Positions 26,219 through 34,367 of a stretch of 64,000 nt of DNA are shown one piece after another. The translations under genes were made by a program, and so were the position numbers. The notes beneath the pieces were generated by a model that did not search any database, was not told the origin of the DNA, and saw only the letters and a list, made by a program, of their open reading frames with translations. The stretch is from CAYJAD01 sp964370835 (lineage in GTDB: Bacteria > Desulfobacterota > Desulfovibrionia > Desulfovibrionales > Desulfovibrionaceae), in NCBI GenBank assembly GCA_964370835.1, contig CAYJLO010000003.1, positions 25,668-89,667 on the forward strand. Reading direction: 5' to 3'. Numbering within the stretch: position 1 is the first letter of the stretch; every line of letters begins with the position of its first letter.

Positions 26219-27418
26219 TTAGGCAATTTTTTTGATAAGAGCCTCGCCCACGTTTTTACCTAGCTCATGGCAAGCCTTGAGCATATCGTGATTGGGACCC
26301 CATTGATGCTTGAGGGGATCGCCCACCATTTCCATACCCATGGAGGCCAGCCATTCATGCACAATCTTTGGGCTTTCTCCGGACCAGCCGTAGGAGCCAA
26401 AGGCCGCAGCCACGCGATTTTGCGGGCGCAGACCTTTCATATAGGTGAGCATGGAGGCCACATAGGGCAATATGTTGTTGTTGTGCGTGGGGCTACCCAC
26501 AATAACGGCGCCGCAGTCGGCCAATTCGGTCATGACAGCACTGTGATGATTGTTTTTGAGCGACATGAGACGAATGGGCACGCCCATTTCTTCCAAACCG
26601 GAGCCAATGGCTTGCGCCATTTTTTCCGTGGTATGCCACATGGTATCATATACAATGAGAGCACGTTTTTGCGTCTTTTGTAATGCCATTTCTTTATAAG
26701 CATTGATGATGAAGTTCACAGACTCAGGGCCGCGATGGATAAGACCATGGTCTGGGGCAATCATATCAATTTCAAGGCTGCTCAAGTTGTCAATGGCCTT
26801 GATAACTTGCGTAGAGAAGGGCAGTACTATGTTGTAATAATACTCTTTAACGGCCTGCATGATTTGCTCTTGGCAAAATTCATCGCCATAGCGCTGGGTG
26901 GAGGCAATGTTTTGGCCAAAGGCATCATTACTAAAGAGCACTTTATCTTCTGCCACATAGGTGACCATGCTGTCGGGCCAATGGAGCATGCGTGTTTCCA
27001 CAAAGTGCAAATTTCTTTGACCAATGTTGATGGTGTCGCCGGTTTTAAGCACCTGAATGGGCCAATCCTTGGCGGGAAAGTAGCCCTCGAGGGACTTGGC
27101 ACCCATGGTGGATACAAAAATCTTTTCTGGCTTGCAACGCTCCACAACTTCGGCCAAAGCACCGGCGTGGTCTAACTCCAAGTGATTGCAAATAAGGTAG
27201 TCAATTTCTTCCAGCGGGCAAATTTTGGCCAAACGGCAAAGCATGGTGCCGGCCATGTGGTGAGATACGGTATCTATTACCACTTTTTTGGTATCATTGA
27301 TCATGTACGCATTGTACGTGGATCCACGAGGGGAAAGAGAATAGCCGTGAAAGTCACGGTTATCATAATCAACGGCGCCAATCCAATAAATATCTTTTTT
27401 AATTTCTACGGGTTGCAT
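26219..27418 (-). CDS. roo: Rubredoxin:oxygen oxidoreductase (flavo-diiron protein)
   Basis: This 399-residue enzyme reduces oxygen to water, or nitric oxide to nitrous oxide, with electrons from rubredoxin, protecting the anaerobic cytoplasm. The N-terminal beta-lactamase-like domain keeps the diiron ligands His79-x-Glu81-x-Asp83-His84, His146, Asp165 and His224. The C-terminal flavodoxin domain has the FMN segment IVYDTMWHTTEKMAQ (about residue 252 on) and VGSPTHNNNILPYV. This is the classical ROO layout, without an extra rubredoxin or oxidoreductase domain. It is the third gene of the dfx-rub-roo set, but 263 bp with a hairpin module separate it from rub, so it may have its own promoter. 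Confidence 0.95.
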   Translation of the reverse strand: MQPVEIKKDIYWIGAVDYDNRDFHGYSLSPRGSTYNAYMINDTKKVVIDTVSHHMAGTMLCRLAKICPLEEIDYLICNHLELDHAGALAEVVERCKPEKIFVSTMGAKSLEGYFPAKDWPIQVLKTGDTINIGQRNLHFVETRMLHWPDSMVTYVAEDKVLFSNDAFGQNIASTQRYGDEFCQEQIMQAVKEYYYNIVLPFSTQVIKAIDNLSSLEIDMIAPDHGLIHRGPESVNFIINAYKEMALQKTQKRALIVYDTMWHTTEKMAQAIGSGLEEMGVPIRLMSLKNNHHSAVMTELADCGAVIVGSPTHNNNILPYVASMLTYMKGLRPQNRVAAAFGSYGWSGESPKIVHEWLASMGMEMVGDPLKHQWGPNHDMLKACHELGKNVGEALIKKIA

Positions 27419-27496
27419 AGTTACTCACTTTGGAGGAGGGGGTGAAAATAAAGGTAACGCCAAAAACCATCTTGTACAGATAGGTGGGTTGCCACA

Positions 27497-27626
27497 AGTA
27501 AAGTTTTTTGAAAAGCTTAGCCGAAGGCGCGAAGCTTTTCCGCTAGCGAGTTTCGAGTTTTACGGGAATAGAGTGCAATATAGTGTCTGGGAGAAAGCCT
27601 TTTGGTTGTAAAAGGTTTTCTCCCAG
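27497..27626 (-). repeat. Dispersed hairpin-terminator module, copy 1
   Basis: CTGGGAGAAAGCCTTTT (27587-27603) pairs with AAAAGGTTTTCTCCCAG (27610-27626). It lies 56 bp downstream of rub on the minus strand. The same hairpin with paired changes, and the same TTTC(C)AAAAAACTT flank, occurs at 52165-52223. Here the flank is separated from the hairpin by about 75 bp that includes another perfect hairpin, GAAAAGCTT/AAGCTTTTC. It may end or attenuate transcription between rub and roo. Confidence 0.7.
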
Positions 27627-27681
27627 TAAACTTTGTCAGCATTTTAAAGACAACGTGTAGTGGCCTTTAAGCGGATAGTAT

Positions 27682-27819
27682 CTATTCGCTGGGGCTAAAG
27701 TTGCTTTTATCTACGCCACAAACAGGACAGACCCAATCTTCAGGTAAATCTTCAAAGGCTTTACCTTCGGCGTCGGGATCATACTCATAACCACAAAGAT
27801 TGCATGTGTACTTTTGCAT
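27682..27819 (-). CDS. rub: Rubredoxin (short 45-residue form)
   Basis: The small iron protein carries electrons to the flavo-diiron oxidase and to superoxide reductase. The frame starts MQKYTCNLCGYEYDPDAEG and ends WVCPVCGVDKSNFSPSE. The four iron ligands are Cys6, Cys9, Cys31 and Cys34. At 45 residues it lacks about seven residues in the loop after Tyr13 compared with the usual 52-residue rubredoxin, like the short rubredoxin known from D. desulfuricans. An AGAGG ribosome site lies 5 nt before the ATG. It is 15 bp downstream of the desulfoferrodoxin gene, so both share one transcript. Confidence 0.96.
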   Translation of the reverse strand: MQKYTCNLCGYEYDPDAEGKAFEDLPEDWVCPVCGVDKSNFSPSE

Positions 27820-27834
27820 AATAACCTCTTTTAA

Positions 27835-28209
27835 TTAAGATTTCCAAAGACCATGAAGGTTGCAATACTCACGAGCCGTCACAGTGTCGGCGGTGATGCA
27901 AAACTCTGCCACAGGCTCTTGGCCTGGCTGTAAAAACTTGGTGTAGCTTACGCCGTCGGCGATGAGCTCAATCCATTCAATATAATGCTTTTCGTCCATG
28001 GGGTGAGCCACGCTGCCCACAGATACTTTATAACCGTTGGCGGTTTTTTCAACCACGGGCACGTGTTTTTCTTGTGCGGCATCTGTCACACCTTCTTTAA
28101 GGTGTTTCATGTCTTCGCCACAGCAAGCAAGGGCGGTTTCGCCGGCATGGATAACTTCCACAATATTAGCACATTTGGTGCAAGCATACATTTCTAAAAC
28201 TTGTGTCAT
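27835..28209 (-). CDS. dfx: Desulfoferrodoxin (superoxide reductase)
   Basis: The 124-residue enzyme reduces superoxide to hydrogen peroxide without making oxygen. Centre I, a desulforedoxin-like iron site, has Cys10, Cys13, Cys29 and Cys30. Centre II, the active iron site, has His49, His69, His75, Cys116 and His119. Glu47 of the QEKHVP loop is also present. All ligands are at the positions seen in two-iron desulfoferrodoxins. It leads the dfx-rub unit with a GAGGAT ribosome site. The arrangement with rubredoxin and ROO is the textbook oxygen-defence locus of Desulfovibrio. Confidence 0.97.
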   Translation of the reverse strand: MTQVLEMYACTKCANIVEVIHAGETALACCGEDMKHLKEGVTDAAQEKHVPVVEKTANGYKVSVGSVAHPMDEKHYIEWIELIADGVSYTKFLQPGQEPVAEFCITADTVTAREYCNLHGLWKS

Positions 28210-28393
28210 GATAATCCTCTTTTTGGTTTATTACTTATAAAAACAGCGAGATAGAAAAGCCTATCTTCTCTATTTTCAAAGGATAAAGGCTCAAGGAGCC
28301 ATGGAACAAGCTACGTTACTTTGGGTGAGCTGTCTAGCTTTTTTTAAAAAAAGAGCAATAAGTCCAGATAGCTATATTTATTAGGAATTATTA
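28210..28393 (-). promoter_or_regulatory. Presumed promoter and leader of dfx-rub
   Basis: The 184 bp upstream of dfx contain two small hairpins, GATAG/CTATC (28250-28265) and GGCTC/GAGCC (28288-28300), and a palindromic T7A7 tract farther up. I cannot place the -35 and -10 boxes or an oxidative-stress operator with confidence. Confidence 0.35.
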
Positions 28394-29347
28394 TCATTTA
28401 CTAGTCTTTTTCCTCACCACACCTAAAATATTGGGTAGAGCCACGCCCACTGTGCCCATGAAAATATCTGCCGGATGGCGTCCGCCCCAAAAAATTTCTT
28501 TCTGTTCATGGCGCAAAACCATGCCCGCTTGTGCGCCACCTTCCACATACATGACGGGGCCCAATTGCAAGGGGAGGCGTAAAAGCTCGCTGGCAAAAAC
28601 GCTGGGTTCTATGGGCTGACGACAATGTAAAAAAAGAATATTGCCCTGTATGTCCATGCCCACGGCGGCTATGGAATGTTTTTGCCCATTGGCTGACCAA
28701 AGAATGTTTCTCTTGGCACTGATGAGACGGTAATTTTGCACCGCAATGTTATATTGCTGTAGTGTTTTTTCAAAATTTTCCGTGTTTTTTTCCAACAGTG
28801 TGGCCGTGGGTATGTTTGCTTTGGTGTCCTTTGGTTGTGCCAAAAAGAAAACCCCAAAGGCCTTGGCAATGCGTTTATTGTTTTCGTATTCATGGCTGCG
28901 CATGTATCCGGTGCTGGTGCGCCCATCGGGCAAATACATGCTGGCATTGATGGCCGCCACCAAGTTATTTTTCTCAGCCCAATGGCTCAAGGTTTGCGGC
29001 GCGGTATTGTTTTCACTGATGCTGTGCAATACAAAGTCAAAATATTTGGGTGAAAAACGCAAAACTTCCAATTGCGCGTGCAAATCTTTTTGTAAAGGTA
29101 ACGAAGCGTATTCAAGTCCCGCTTCCAAGCGTTGCCAAGGGCAGGCAACTGTGGGTTGCGGTGATGGTTGCGGAGCTGTTGCGATAATGCGTTGTGGTAA
29201 AGAGCTGAGTTGACTGGGGGAGGCGGGGTGAGCATTGGCATGGGCCGTGTCGCTTATGACGCATGGCATACATGGCGCGCACAAAAAAATACTCAGCAAG
29301 AAAAAAGCTTGCCGAAGATTTTTTTTGCCATACAACGCTAATCCCAT
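28394..29347 (-). CDS. Secreted phosphodiester glycosidase (NAGPA/DUF2233)-domain protein
   Basis: The 317-residue protein has an N-terminal signal region (AFFLLSIFLCAPCMPCVI) and a Pro/Gln/Ser-rich linker. The NAGPA-like domain follows: the segment AAINASMYLPDGRTSTGYM (about 132-150), a central VGMDIQGNILFLHCRQPIEP, and GPVMYVEGGAQAGMVLRH near the end. The family includes the phosphodiester glycosidase that uncovers mannose-6-phosphate in animals, and bacterial exopolysaccharide-linked proteins. A role in cleaving or remodelling a surface polymer outside the membrane is inferred. It stands alone upstream of the dfx promoter region on the same strand. Confidence 0.78.
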   Translation of the reverse strand: MGLALYGKKNLRQAFFLLSIFLCAPCMPCVISDTAHANAHPASPSQLSSLPQRIIATAPQPSPQPTVACPWQRLEAGLEYASLPLQKDLHAQLEVLRFSPKYFDFVLHSISENNTAPQTLSHWAEKNNLVAAINASMYLPDGRTSTGYMRSHEYENNKRIAKAFGVFFLAQPKDTKANIPTATLLEKNTENFEKTLQQYNIAVQNYRLISAKRNILWSANGQKHSIAAVGMDIQGNILFLHCRQPIEPSVFASELLRLPLQLGPVMYVEGGAQAGMVLRHEQKEIFWGGRHPADIFMGTVGVALPNILGVVRKKTSK

Positions 29348-29461
29348 GGTGCCCTCACTGATGTCAGCTTGTTACAGATGGTGTGTTATGCCGTGCAGGG
29401 ATACTATGAAGCAAGTAGAGAATAGCAAGAAAATGGTTTTTTGCAAAGGAATTTACTGGGA

Positions 29462-29488
29462 CTTACATACTTTTTATGTAAGATTTTT
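29462..29488 (-). terminator. Hairpin downstream of thiF
   Basis: CTTACAT (29462-29468) pairs with ATGTAAG (29475-29481). It lies 20 bp past the thiF stop. The T run is on the plus-strand side, so termination of thiF would rely on the hairpin alone. No plus-strand gene leads into it. Confidence 0.4.
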
Positions 29489-29500
29489 CCCAAGTGAACG

Positions 29501-30109
29501 TTATTTGCCATTGAGTATATGCGCCAGCATGGCGTCAGCTTGCATGGCGGCCGCTTGCATGACGCGCGGAGCCAGTGGAGGCAATCTGTCTATGTCGGAA
29601 GAAAAATCCCCCACCATGACCAAATATTTTCCCATGCTGCGTTTTTGCATGGCAGGGCCGTCATAACCGGCTATGCCCGATGCGCTCACGGTGAATTTCT
29701 GCGCCATGAGGGCCGATTCCACGAAAAGTCGCTTATCTTGTGGCTGATCCAAAGCCTCCACCCAAAGGGGAGCTTCGCAAAGCAGGCTTTGCACATTGGC
29801 AGGCGTAATGCGCATATTGTGGCAGTGCACCTGCATGTGTGGATTGAGCTCCAGAAGGATGTTTTGTAAGGCTTCCACCTTGGGGCTACCCACATGACGC
29901 GGAAAAAAACATTGGCGGTTGAGATTGGAAGCTTCTACCGTATCGTAATCCACAAGTAACATGTTCTCCACACCGCAACGGGCCAAGAGCAAGGCCACAT
30001 TGGAGCCCAAGCCCCCCGCACCGGCAATGCCCACTCTGGCGGCGCGCAATTTTTCCAGTTCTTCGGGGAGGAGGTATCTTTCTAAACCGTGGTGTAGGGT
30101 ATTTTGCAT
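29501..30109 (-). CDS. thiF: ThiF-family adenylyltransferase (short form)
   Basis: The 202-residue E1-like enzyme would adenylate the C-terminus of the sulfur carrier ThiS during thiazole synthesis. It has the nucleotide-binding segment ARVGIAGAGGLGSNVALLLA (about 24-43). Next come VDYDTVEASNLNRQCFF with the conserved Asp, Asn and Arg residues, and the switch-like segment VSASGIAGYD. It lacks the zinc cysteine pairs of longer MoeB-like members, as is usual for the short ThiF of anaerobes. No thi gene lies next to it, so the partner carrier must be elsewhere. A terminator separates it from the gene upstream. Confidence 0.85.
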   Translation of the reverse strand: MQNTLHHGLERYLLPEELEKLRAARVGIAGAGGLGSNVALLLARCGVENMLLVDYDTVEASNLNRQCFFPRHVGSPKVEALQNILLELNPHMQVHCHNMRITPANVQSLLCEAPLWVEALDQPQDKRLFVESALMAQKFTVSASGIAGYDGPAMQKRSMGKYLVMVGDFSSDIDRLPPLAPRVMQAAAMQADAMLAHILNGK

Positions 30110-30124
30110 GGCGTTAGAATAAAA

Positions 30125-30170
30125 AAATCCCCCTTAAAAGTCCATAAGATGGAAGCTCGCAGGGGGATTT
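30125..30170 (-). terminator. Terminator of the UPF0210/ACT pair
   Basis: AAATCCCCC (30125-30133) pairs with GGGGGATTT (30162-30170), with an inner TCCAT/ATGGA hairpin. On the minus strand it ends in a T run, 57 bp past the stop at 30227. Confidence 0.8.
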
Positions 30171-30226
30171 ATGTAAAAGCTGTACTGGTTATGGCAAAAG
30201 AAATTGCATATAATAAGCTTGATTTA

Positions 30227-31609
30227 TTAGTTTTTCAAACTATGGATGGGGGCAGGAATGCGCCCACCAAGACCGATAAAATTGGACGCATCGCCTTGGG
30301 GCACAGCCATGATGCCAGCTTTACCAAGCAGTCCGCCAAAGTTCACCGTATCGCCCACTTTTTTGCCGGGCACGGGAATAAGGCGCACGGCGGTGGTCTT
30401 ATTGTTAATCATGCCTATGGCCATTTCGTCGGCGATGATGCCGGAAATGGTGCTGGCAGAAGTGTCACCAGGGATGGCAATCATGTCGAGGCCCACGGAG
30501 CAGACCGAGGTCATGGCTTCCAGTTTCTCAAGGGTGAGCAAACCGGCGTTGGCGGCGGCTTCTATGCTGGCATCTTCTGAAACGGGAATAAAAGCACCGG
30601 ACAGGCCGCCCACGGCGGAAGATGCAAAGGATCCGCCCTTTTTCACGGCGTCATTGAGCATGGCAAGCACAGCGGTGCTACCGGGCGCGCCAATGTGAGA
30701 CAGGCCAAGGCTTTCAAATATTTCACCCACGGAGTCGCCCACGGCAGGGGTGGGAGCCAGCGAAAGGTCAGCCACGCCAAAGGGCACGTTAAGGCGTTTG
30801 GAAACTTCCTTACCAATGATTTCGCCCACGCGTGTCACCTTAAAGGCGGTGCGCTTAATGACATCGGCCACATCCAACAGGGTAAAGGGCTCGCCTTGCG
30901 TCCTGGCTCTTGTGATGGCGCGGTCAATGGCTTTTTTCACCACACCGGGGCCGGATACGCCCACGTTGATGACCACATCCGGCTCGCCCACGCCAAGATA
31001 AGCGCCGGCCATGAAGGGTACATCTTGCGGAATATTGGCAAAAATAACCAATTTTGCGCAGCCTATGCCGTCACGATCTGCGGTGGCTTGGGCGGTTTTG
31101 AGCACTTGTTCACCCATGAGGGCCACGGCGTCCATATTAATGCCTGCGCGTGAAGAAGCCACATTGATGGAAGAACAAATGCGCCCTGTGCTGGCAAGGG
31201 CCTCGGGTAAAGATTCCAAAAGGGCTCTGTCGCCGCGGGAAAAACCTTTTTCCACCAAGGCACTATAGCCACCTAAAAAGTCCACACCGGCTTCTTGTGC
31301 GGCTTCGTCCAGTGCTTGGCAAATGCGCACCATGCCCGAAGCGTCAAAGGGTCCGCCCACCACGGCAATGGGGCTCACGCTAATGCGCTTATTCACCACG
31401 GGGATGCCGTACTTATCACCCACTTCATTGCAGGTGGCCACGAGAGTTTTGGCATGATGGTGGATTTTCTTTTTGATATTGGATGTAAAAACGTCAATGT
31501 CGTGGCTTTGGCAGTCAAAAAGGCTGATGCCAAGGGTCACGGTGCGCATGTCCAAATGTTCATTGCGCAGCATATTGAGGGTGCTGATAATTTCGCGATC
31601 TGAAAGCAT
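30227..31609 (-). CDS. UPF0210 (DUF711, PFL-like) family protein
   Basis: The 460-residue protein belongs to the conserved UPF0210 family, whose biochemical role is unknown. Marks are MLSDREIISTLNMLRNEHLD at the start, VNKRISVSPIAVVGGPFD, GVDFLGGYSALVEKGFSRGD and INVGVSGPGVVKKAIDRA. Near the end come IAIPGDTSASTISGIIADE and VIPVPGKKVGD-like VRLIPVPGKKVGD. The fold is distantly related to radical pyruvate-formate-lyase-like barrels but lacks a known active site. It is 12 bp downstream of an ACT-domain gene. This pair is conserved across many bacteria, so the two proteins probably act together. Confidence 0.9.
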   Translation of the reverse strand: MLSDREIISTLNMLRNEHLDMRTVTLGISLFDCQSHDIDVFTSNIKKKIHHHAKTLVATCNEVGDKYGIPVVNKRISVSPIAVVGGPFDASGMVRICQALDEAAQEAGVDFLGGYSALVEKGFSRGDRALLESLPEALASTGRICSSINVASSRAGINMDAVALMGEQVLKTAQATADRDGIGCAKLVIFANIPQDVPFMAGAYLGVGEPDVVINVGVSGPGVVKKAIDRAITRARTQGEPFTLLDVADVIKRTAFKVTRVGEIIGKEVSKRLNVPFGVADLSLAPTPAVGDSVGEIFESLGLSHIGAPGSTAVLAMLNDAVKKGGSFASSAVGGLSGAFIPVSEDASIEAAANAGLLTLEKLEAMTSVCSVGLDMIAIPGDTSASTISGIIADEMAIGMINNKTTAVRLIPVPGKKVGDTVNFGGLLGKAGIMAVPQGDASNFIGLGGRIPAPIHSLKN

Positions 31610-31621
31610 GTTTTTTCCTTT

Positions 31622-32185
31622 TTACATGGGGGAAATACGGTGAATGGCCTCGAAAATGTCCCTATGTTGCACGCTGATGCGCAAGGAATATTTTTCGCCT
31701 TGTGTGGTAAGGTCTTGGCGCAAAATCTGGAAGTCCACGCTTTCGGGCACCATGACTTCAAAAACAAAAAGGGCATTATTTTCGCCATCTTCATTCATAA
31801 GAGCTTTTAAATTCTCAATATTCACCTTATGATTGGCAAATACTGTGGACAGTGCTGCCATGAGGCCCGTGGTATTGGGGCCATGGGCTGTGACCACAAA
31901 GGGAGAACTGGGCATGGTTTGTCCCCATGCTTCGCCAATGGCAGGACGCACGATGACGGAAAGATCCACCTCTTTGGCGGCAAGGCCAGCGGTGAGGTGG
32001 TCATGCAAACTCTCCACCGTCACAGGACTTGGAGCCAGCACAGTGAAAATGGCGGCAAATTCGCCATTGGAAATGGTTTGCGAAACCATGATAATGTCAC
32101 AAAGTGCTTCCTCAAAAAGTGAAGAAACAGCCGCCACAACGCCGGGGCAGTCGCGCCCTAAAAAGGATATAACTAATGATTGCAT
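31622..32185 (-). CDS. Tandem ACT-domain regulatory protein (GcvR/UPF0237-like)
   Basis: The 187-residue protein contains two ACT domains. The first starts SLVISFLGRDCPGVVAAVSS and the second FVVTAHGPNTTGLMAALSTV. ACT domains bind amino acids or other small ligands and control partner proteins. The two-domain form resembles GcvR, the repressor partner in glycine cleavage control, while a single-domain form (UPF0237) usually accompanies UPF0210. It directly precedes the UPF0210 gene (12 bp). The ligand is unknown. The gene starts about 100 bp after the MoeA-like gene on the same strand. Confidence 0.85.
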   Translation of the reverse strand: MQSLVISFLGRDCPGVVAAVSSLFEEALCDIIMVSQTISNGEFAAIFTVLAPSPVTVESLHDHLTAGLAAKEVDLSVIVRPAIGEAWGQTMPSSPFVVTAHGPNTTGLMAALSTVFANHKVNIENLKALMNEDGENNALFVFEVMVPESVDFQILRQDLTTQGEKYSLRISVQHRDIFEAIHRISPM

Positions 32186-32285
32186 AGTATTTTTGGGGTT
32201 AAATATTACAGTATTGCTACTGGGAAAAGATGTTATGTACGATAAAAGGTCTTTTTGTCGCAGTATATACGCTCTTTAGCATTGC

Positions 32286-33623
32286 TTAACTAAAAAGTAA
32301 GACGCGCACGGTGCTTCCTTTGGCCAAGGAGTCTTTTTCTGCTTCAATGCGCACAAGCCCGTGGGAAACGGTCATGGTGTGCAAAACGCCGGAAAGCCCC
32401 AATACGGGATGGGCCACAATGGAATCGTCTTCTTTAATTTCCAAACGAACGCGTAAATATTCTTCTTGACCCAACTCAGAAGGCATATGACAGGCCATGG
32501 TGGCTGTGCATTGCTTGAACGAGAAAGGGTTTTCTTGCTTAAAGGGGTTGGGATAACCTTGTAAATGACGTAAAAAGGGCTGACCCAAAATATACATGAT
32601 GATTTGCGCCGCCGTCACTTGGCCCGATACAGCCCAAATGGTTTTGTCATGAGCCTTGGCTAAAATAAAAGGATTACCGGGTGAGATGGCTATACCTTTA
32701 CAAACCACTTCAATGCCATGGCGTTCTGGTAGGCCTTGCATGGCTTTGAGGGTTTGATCTTGCGCGCTGGCAGAAGAACCACCGGAAATGATAATCATGT
32801 GAGCAGAGCTGAGCAGGGCTCGTTCCAGGGTGTCGGTGATTTTTTCTAGGGAGTCGGGCACAATGCCGTGAAAACGGGGCATACCGCCGGCTTCGCGCAC
32901 CAAGGAGGCAAGGGTGTGACTATTCACGTCGCGCACTTGTCCCTCTCTCACTTCGGCGTGCACGGGCACCACCTCATTGCCGGTGGATATGATGGCCACT
33001 TGCGGTTTTTTATGGGCTTGCACGTGTACCGTATGGCGCATGATGCCATGCACAAGGCAATCTAAATCCACTTCTTCTTCATGCATGCCGGAAGAGGCCA
33101 AAAGGCCCACGTCCAAGGGGCGAATGCAGGTGCCGGCAGGTAATAAGCATGTGCCAAAGGTGGCATCTTCACCGCGAGGCACCACTTTATTCATGGGCTG
33201 AGCGGCGGTATCTATTTGGATACGCTGGCATTGTAAGCCCGTGGCGTCTAATATTTTTACATGTGCCGTATCAACGATGGCATTGGCACCTTTAGGCAAT
33301 ACGGCGCCGATGACAATGCTCATGCACTGGCCTTGTCCAAGCACATCCTGCGGGATATGCGTCACAGAGCAGTGCCCTATGCATTGTAGCGTAAGAGGAT
33401 TTTCCGCACTGGCACCCACAGTGTCTTCGGCGCGCACCACATAGCCTTCGGCGTTGGCTCTGTGCATATAAGGCACGGTATCGGCTGCGGCTAAATCTTC
33501 GGCCAAGATACGTCCTTCAAGGCCTTCCAGCAGGCTCACATCTTCAGAGGCCACGGTGGGAAATGTGGATAAAAAAGTCCTTACGTCGTCCATAGAACAA
33601 AGAGGTAGAGCATTTTGTGCCAT
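32286..33623 (-). CDS. MoeA-like molybdopterin molybdenumtransferase family protein
   Basis: The 445-residue protein has the MoeA domain order. Domains I/II come first, with DTVPYMHRANAEGYVVRAED. The MoaB-like domain III follows, with VAIISTGNEVV, GQVRDVNSHTLASLVREAGG and MIIISGGSSASAQDQ, then a C-terminal beta domain. MoeA inserts molybdenum or tungsten into molybdopterin. Some motifs deviate: SGGSSASAQD for the usual SGGVSVGxxD, and VSGQVTAAQIIM where GLPGNPVSA is typical. It could be a second, specialised paralog, or a tungsten-side enzyme. No other cofactor genes are adjacent. Confidence 0.8.
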   Translation of the reverse strand: MAQNALPLCSMDDVRTFLSTFPTVASEDVSLLEGLEGRILAEDLAAADTVPYMHRANAEGYVVRAEDTVGASAENPLTLQCIGHCSVTHIPQDVLGQGQCMSIVIGAVLPKGANAIVDTAHVKILDATGLQCQRIQIDTAAQPMNKVVPRGEDATFGTCLLPAGTCIRPLDVGLLASSGMHEEEVDLDCLVHGIMRHTVHVQAHKKPQVAIISTGNEVVPVHAEVREGQVRDVNSHTLASLVREAGGMPRFHGIVPDSLEKITDTLERALLSSAHMIIISGGSSASAQDQTLKAMQGLPERHGIEVVCKGIAISPGNPFILAKAHDKTIWAVSGQVTAAQIIMYILGQPFLRHLQGYPNPFKQENPFSFKQCTATMACHMPSELGQEEYLRVRLEIKEDDSIVAHPVLGLSGVLHTMTVSHGLVRIEAEKDSLAKGSTVRVLLFS

Positions 33624-33735
33624 ACGAATGATTCCCTTTTGCTTTTTACGTTAAAAACAGCTATTGCACTTCTATACAATGTTCCTATGCCTTCTGTATA
33701 GTCTTTAAGCTAGGAAAAATATGTAAGGAAAGCAC

Positions 33736-34365
33736 ATGCAAAATACCATAGTTCTTGCCACCAGAAATGCAGGAAAAGTTCGTGAATTGGCCCACGCCTT
33801 AGAAGTGTATGGCCTCACCGTTTTGGGTCTTGAATCCTTTGAATCCTTTGAGGATGTGGAAGAAACTGGCCTCACCTTTGAAGAAAATGCGCTACTTAAA
33901 GCCCACTATGTGGCGAAAAAAACAGGTCATGTGGCCATTGCCGATGATTCCGGTTTAGAGGTGGATGCATTGGATGCACGCCCCGGAGTGTACTCAGCGC
34001 GTTACAGTGATGATTGGCAGTCTTTAGAAAACGAAAGTAAAGATGCACGTAATATGCGTAAACTTTTGCATGAAATGCAAGATGTGCCCGAAGCCAAACG
34101 CACGGCGCGTTTTGTGTGTGCCATGGCAGCTTGCACTCCACAAGGGGAGCATATGGTGGTGCGCGGCACTTGGGAAGGAAGTATTTTGACATGTGCGCAG
34201 GGTAGTAATGGCTTTGGCTATGATCCTGTTTTTTATGATGCCAGCCTTGATTGCAGCGCAGCGCAGCTTTCAAAGGAAGAAAAAAATGCCCGTAGCCATA
34301 GGGGCAATGCTTTACGCTTGCTCATGGAGGCCTGGGCTGATTTTCATAAGAGCGCACGCGTGTAA
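33736..34365 (+). CDS. rdgB: XTP/dITP diphosphatase (RdgB/HAM1)
   Basis: The 209-residue housekeeping enzyme hydrolyses dITP, XTP and other damaged purine nucleotides to monophosphates, keeping them out of DNA and RNA. Family motifs are IVLATRNAGKVRELAHAL, the catalytic Asp in VAIADDSGLEVDALD, PGVYSARYS, the base-recognition segment GSNGFGYDPVFYD, and SHRGNALRLL at the end. Length is normal. It is divergent from the MoeA-like gene, with about 110 bp between starts. Its stop lies two bases before the next start. Confidence 0.95.
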   Translation: MQNTIVLATRNAGKVRELAHALEVYGLTVLGLESFESFEDVEETGLTFEENALLKAHYVAKKTGHVAIADDSGLEVDALDARPGVYSARYSDDWQSLENESKDARNMRKLLHEMQDVPEAKRTARFVCAMAACTPQGEHMVVRGTWEGSILTCAQGSNGFGYDPVFYDASLDCSAAQLSKEEKNARSHRGNALRLLMEAWADFHKSARV

Positions 34366-34367
34366 GT

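Noticed and set aside
28381..28400. A Fur-like box near the dfx upstream region
   Set aside because: The match to the 19-bp consensus is poor and it is about 180 bp from the start, nearer the end of another gene.
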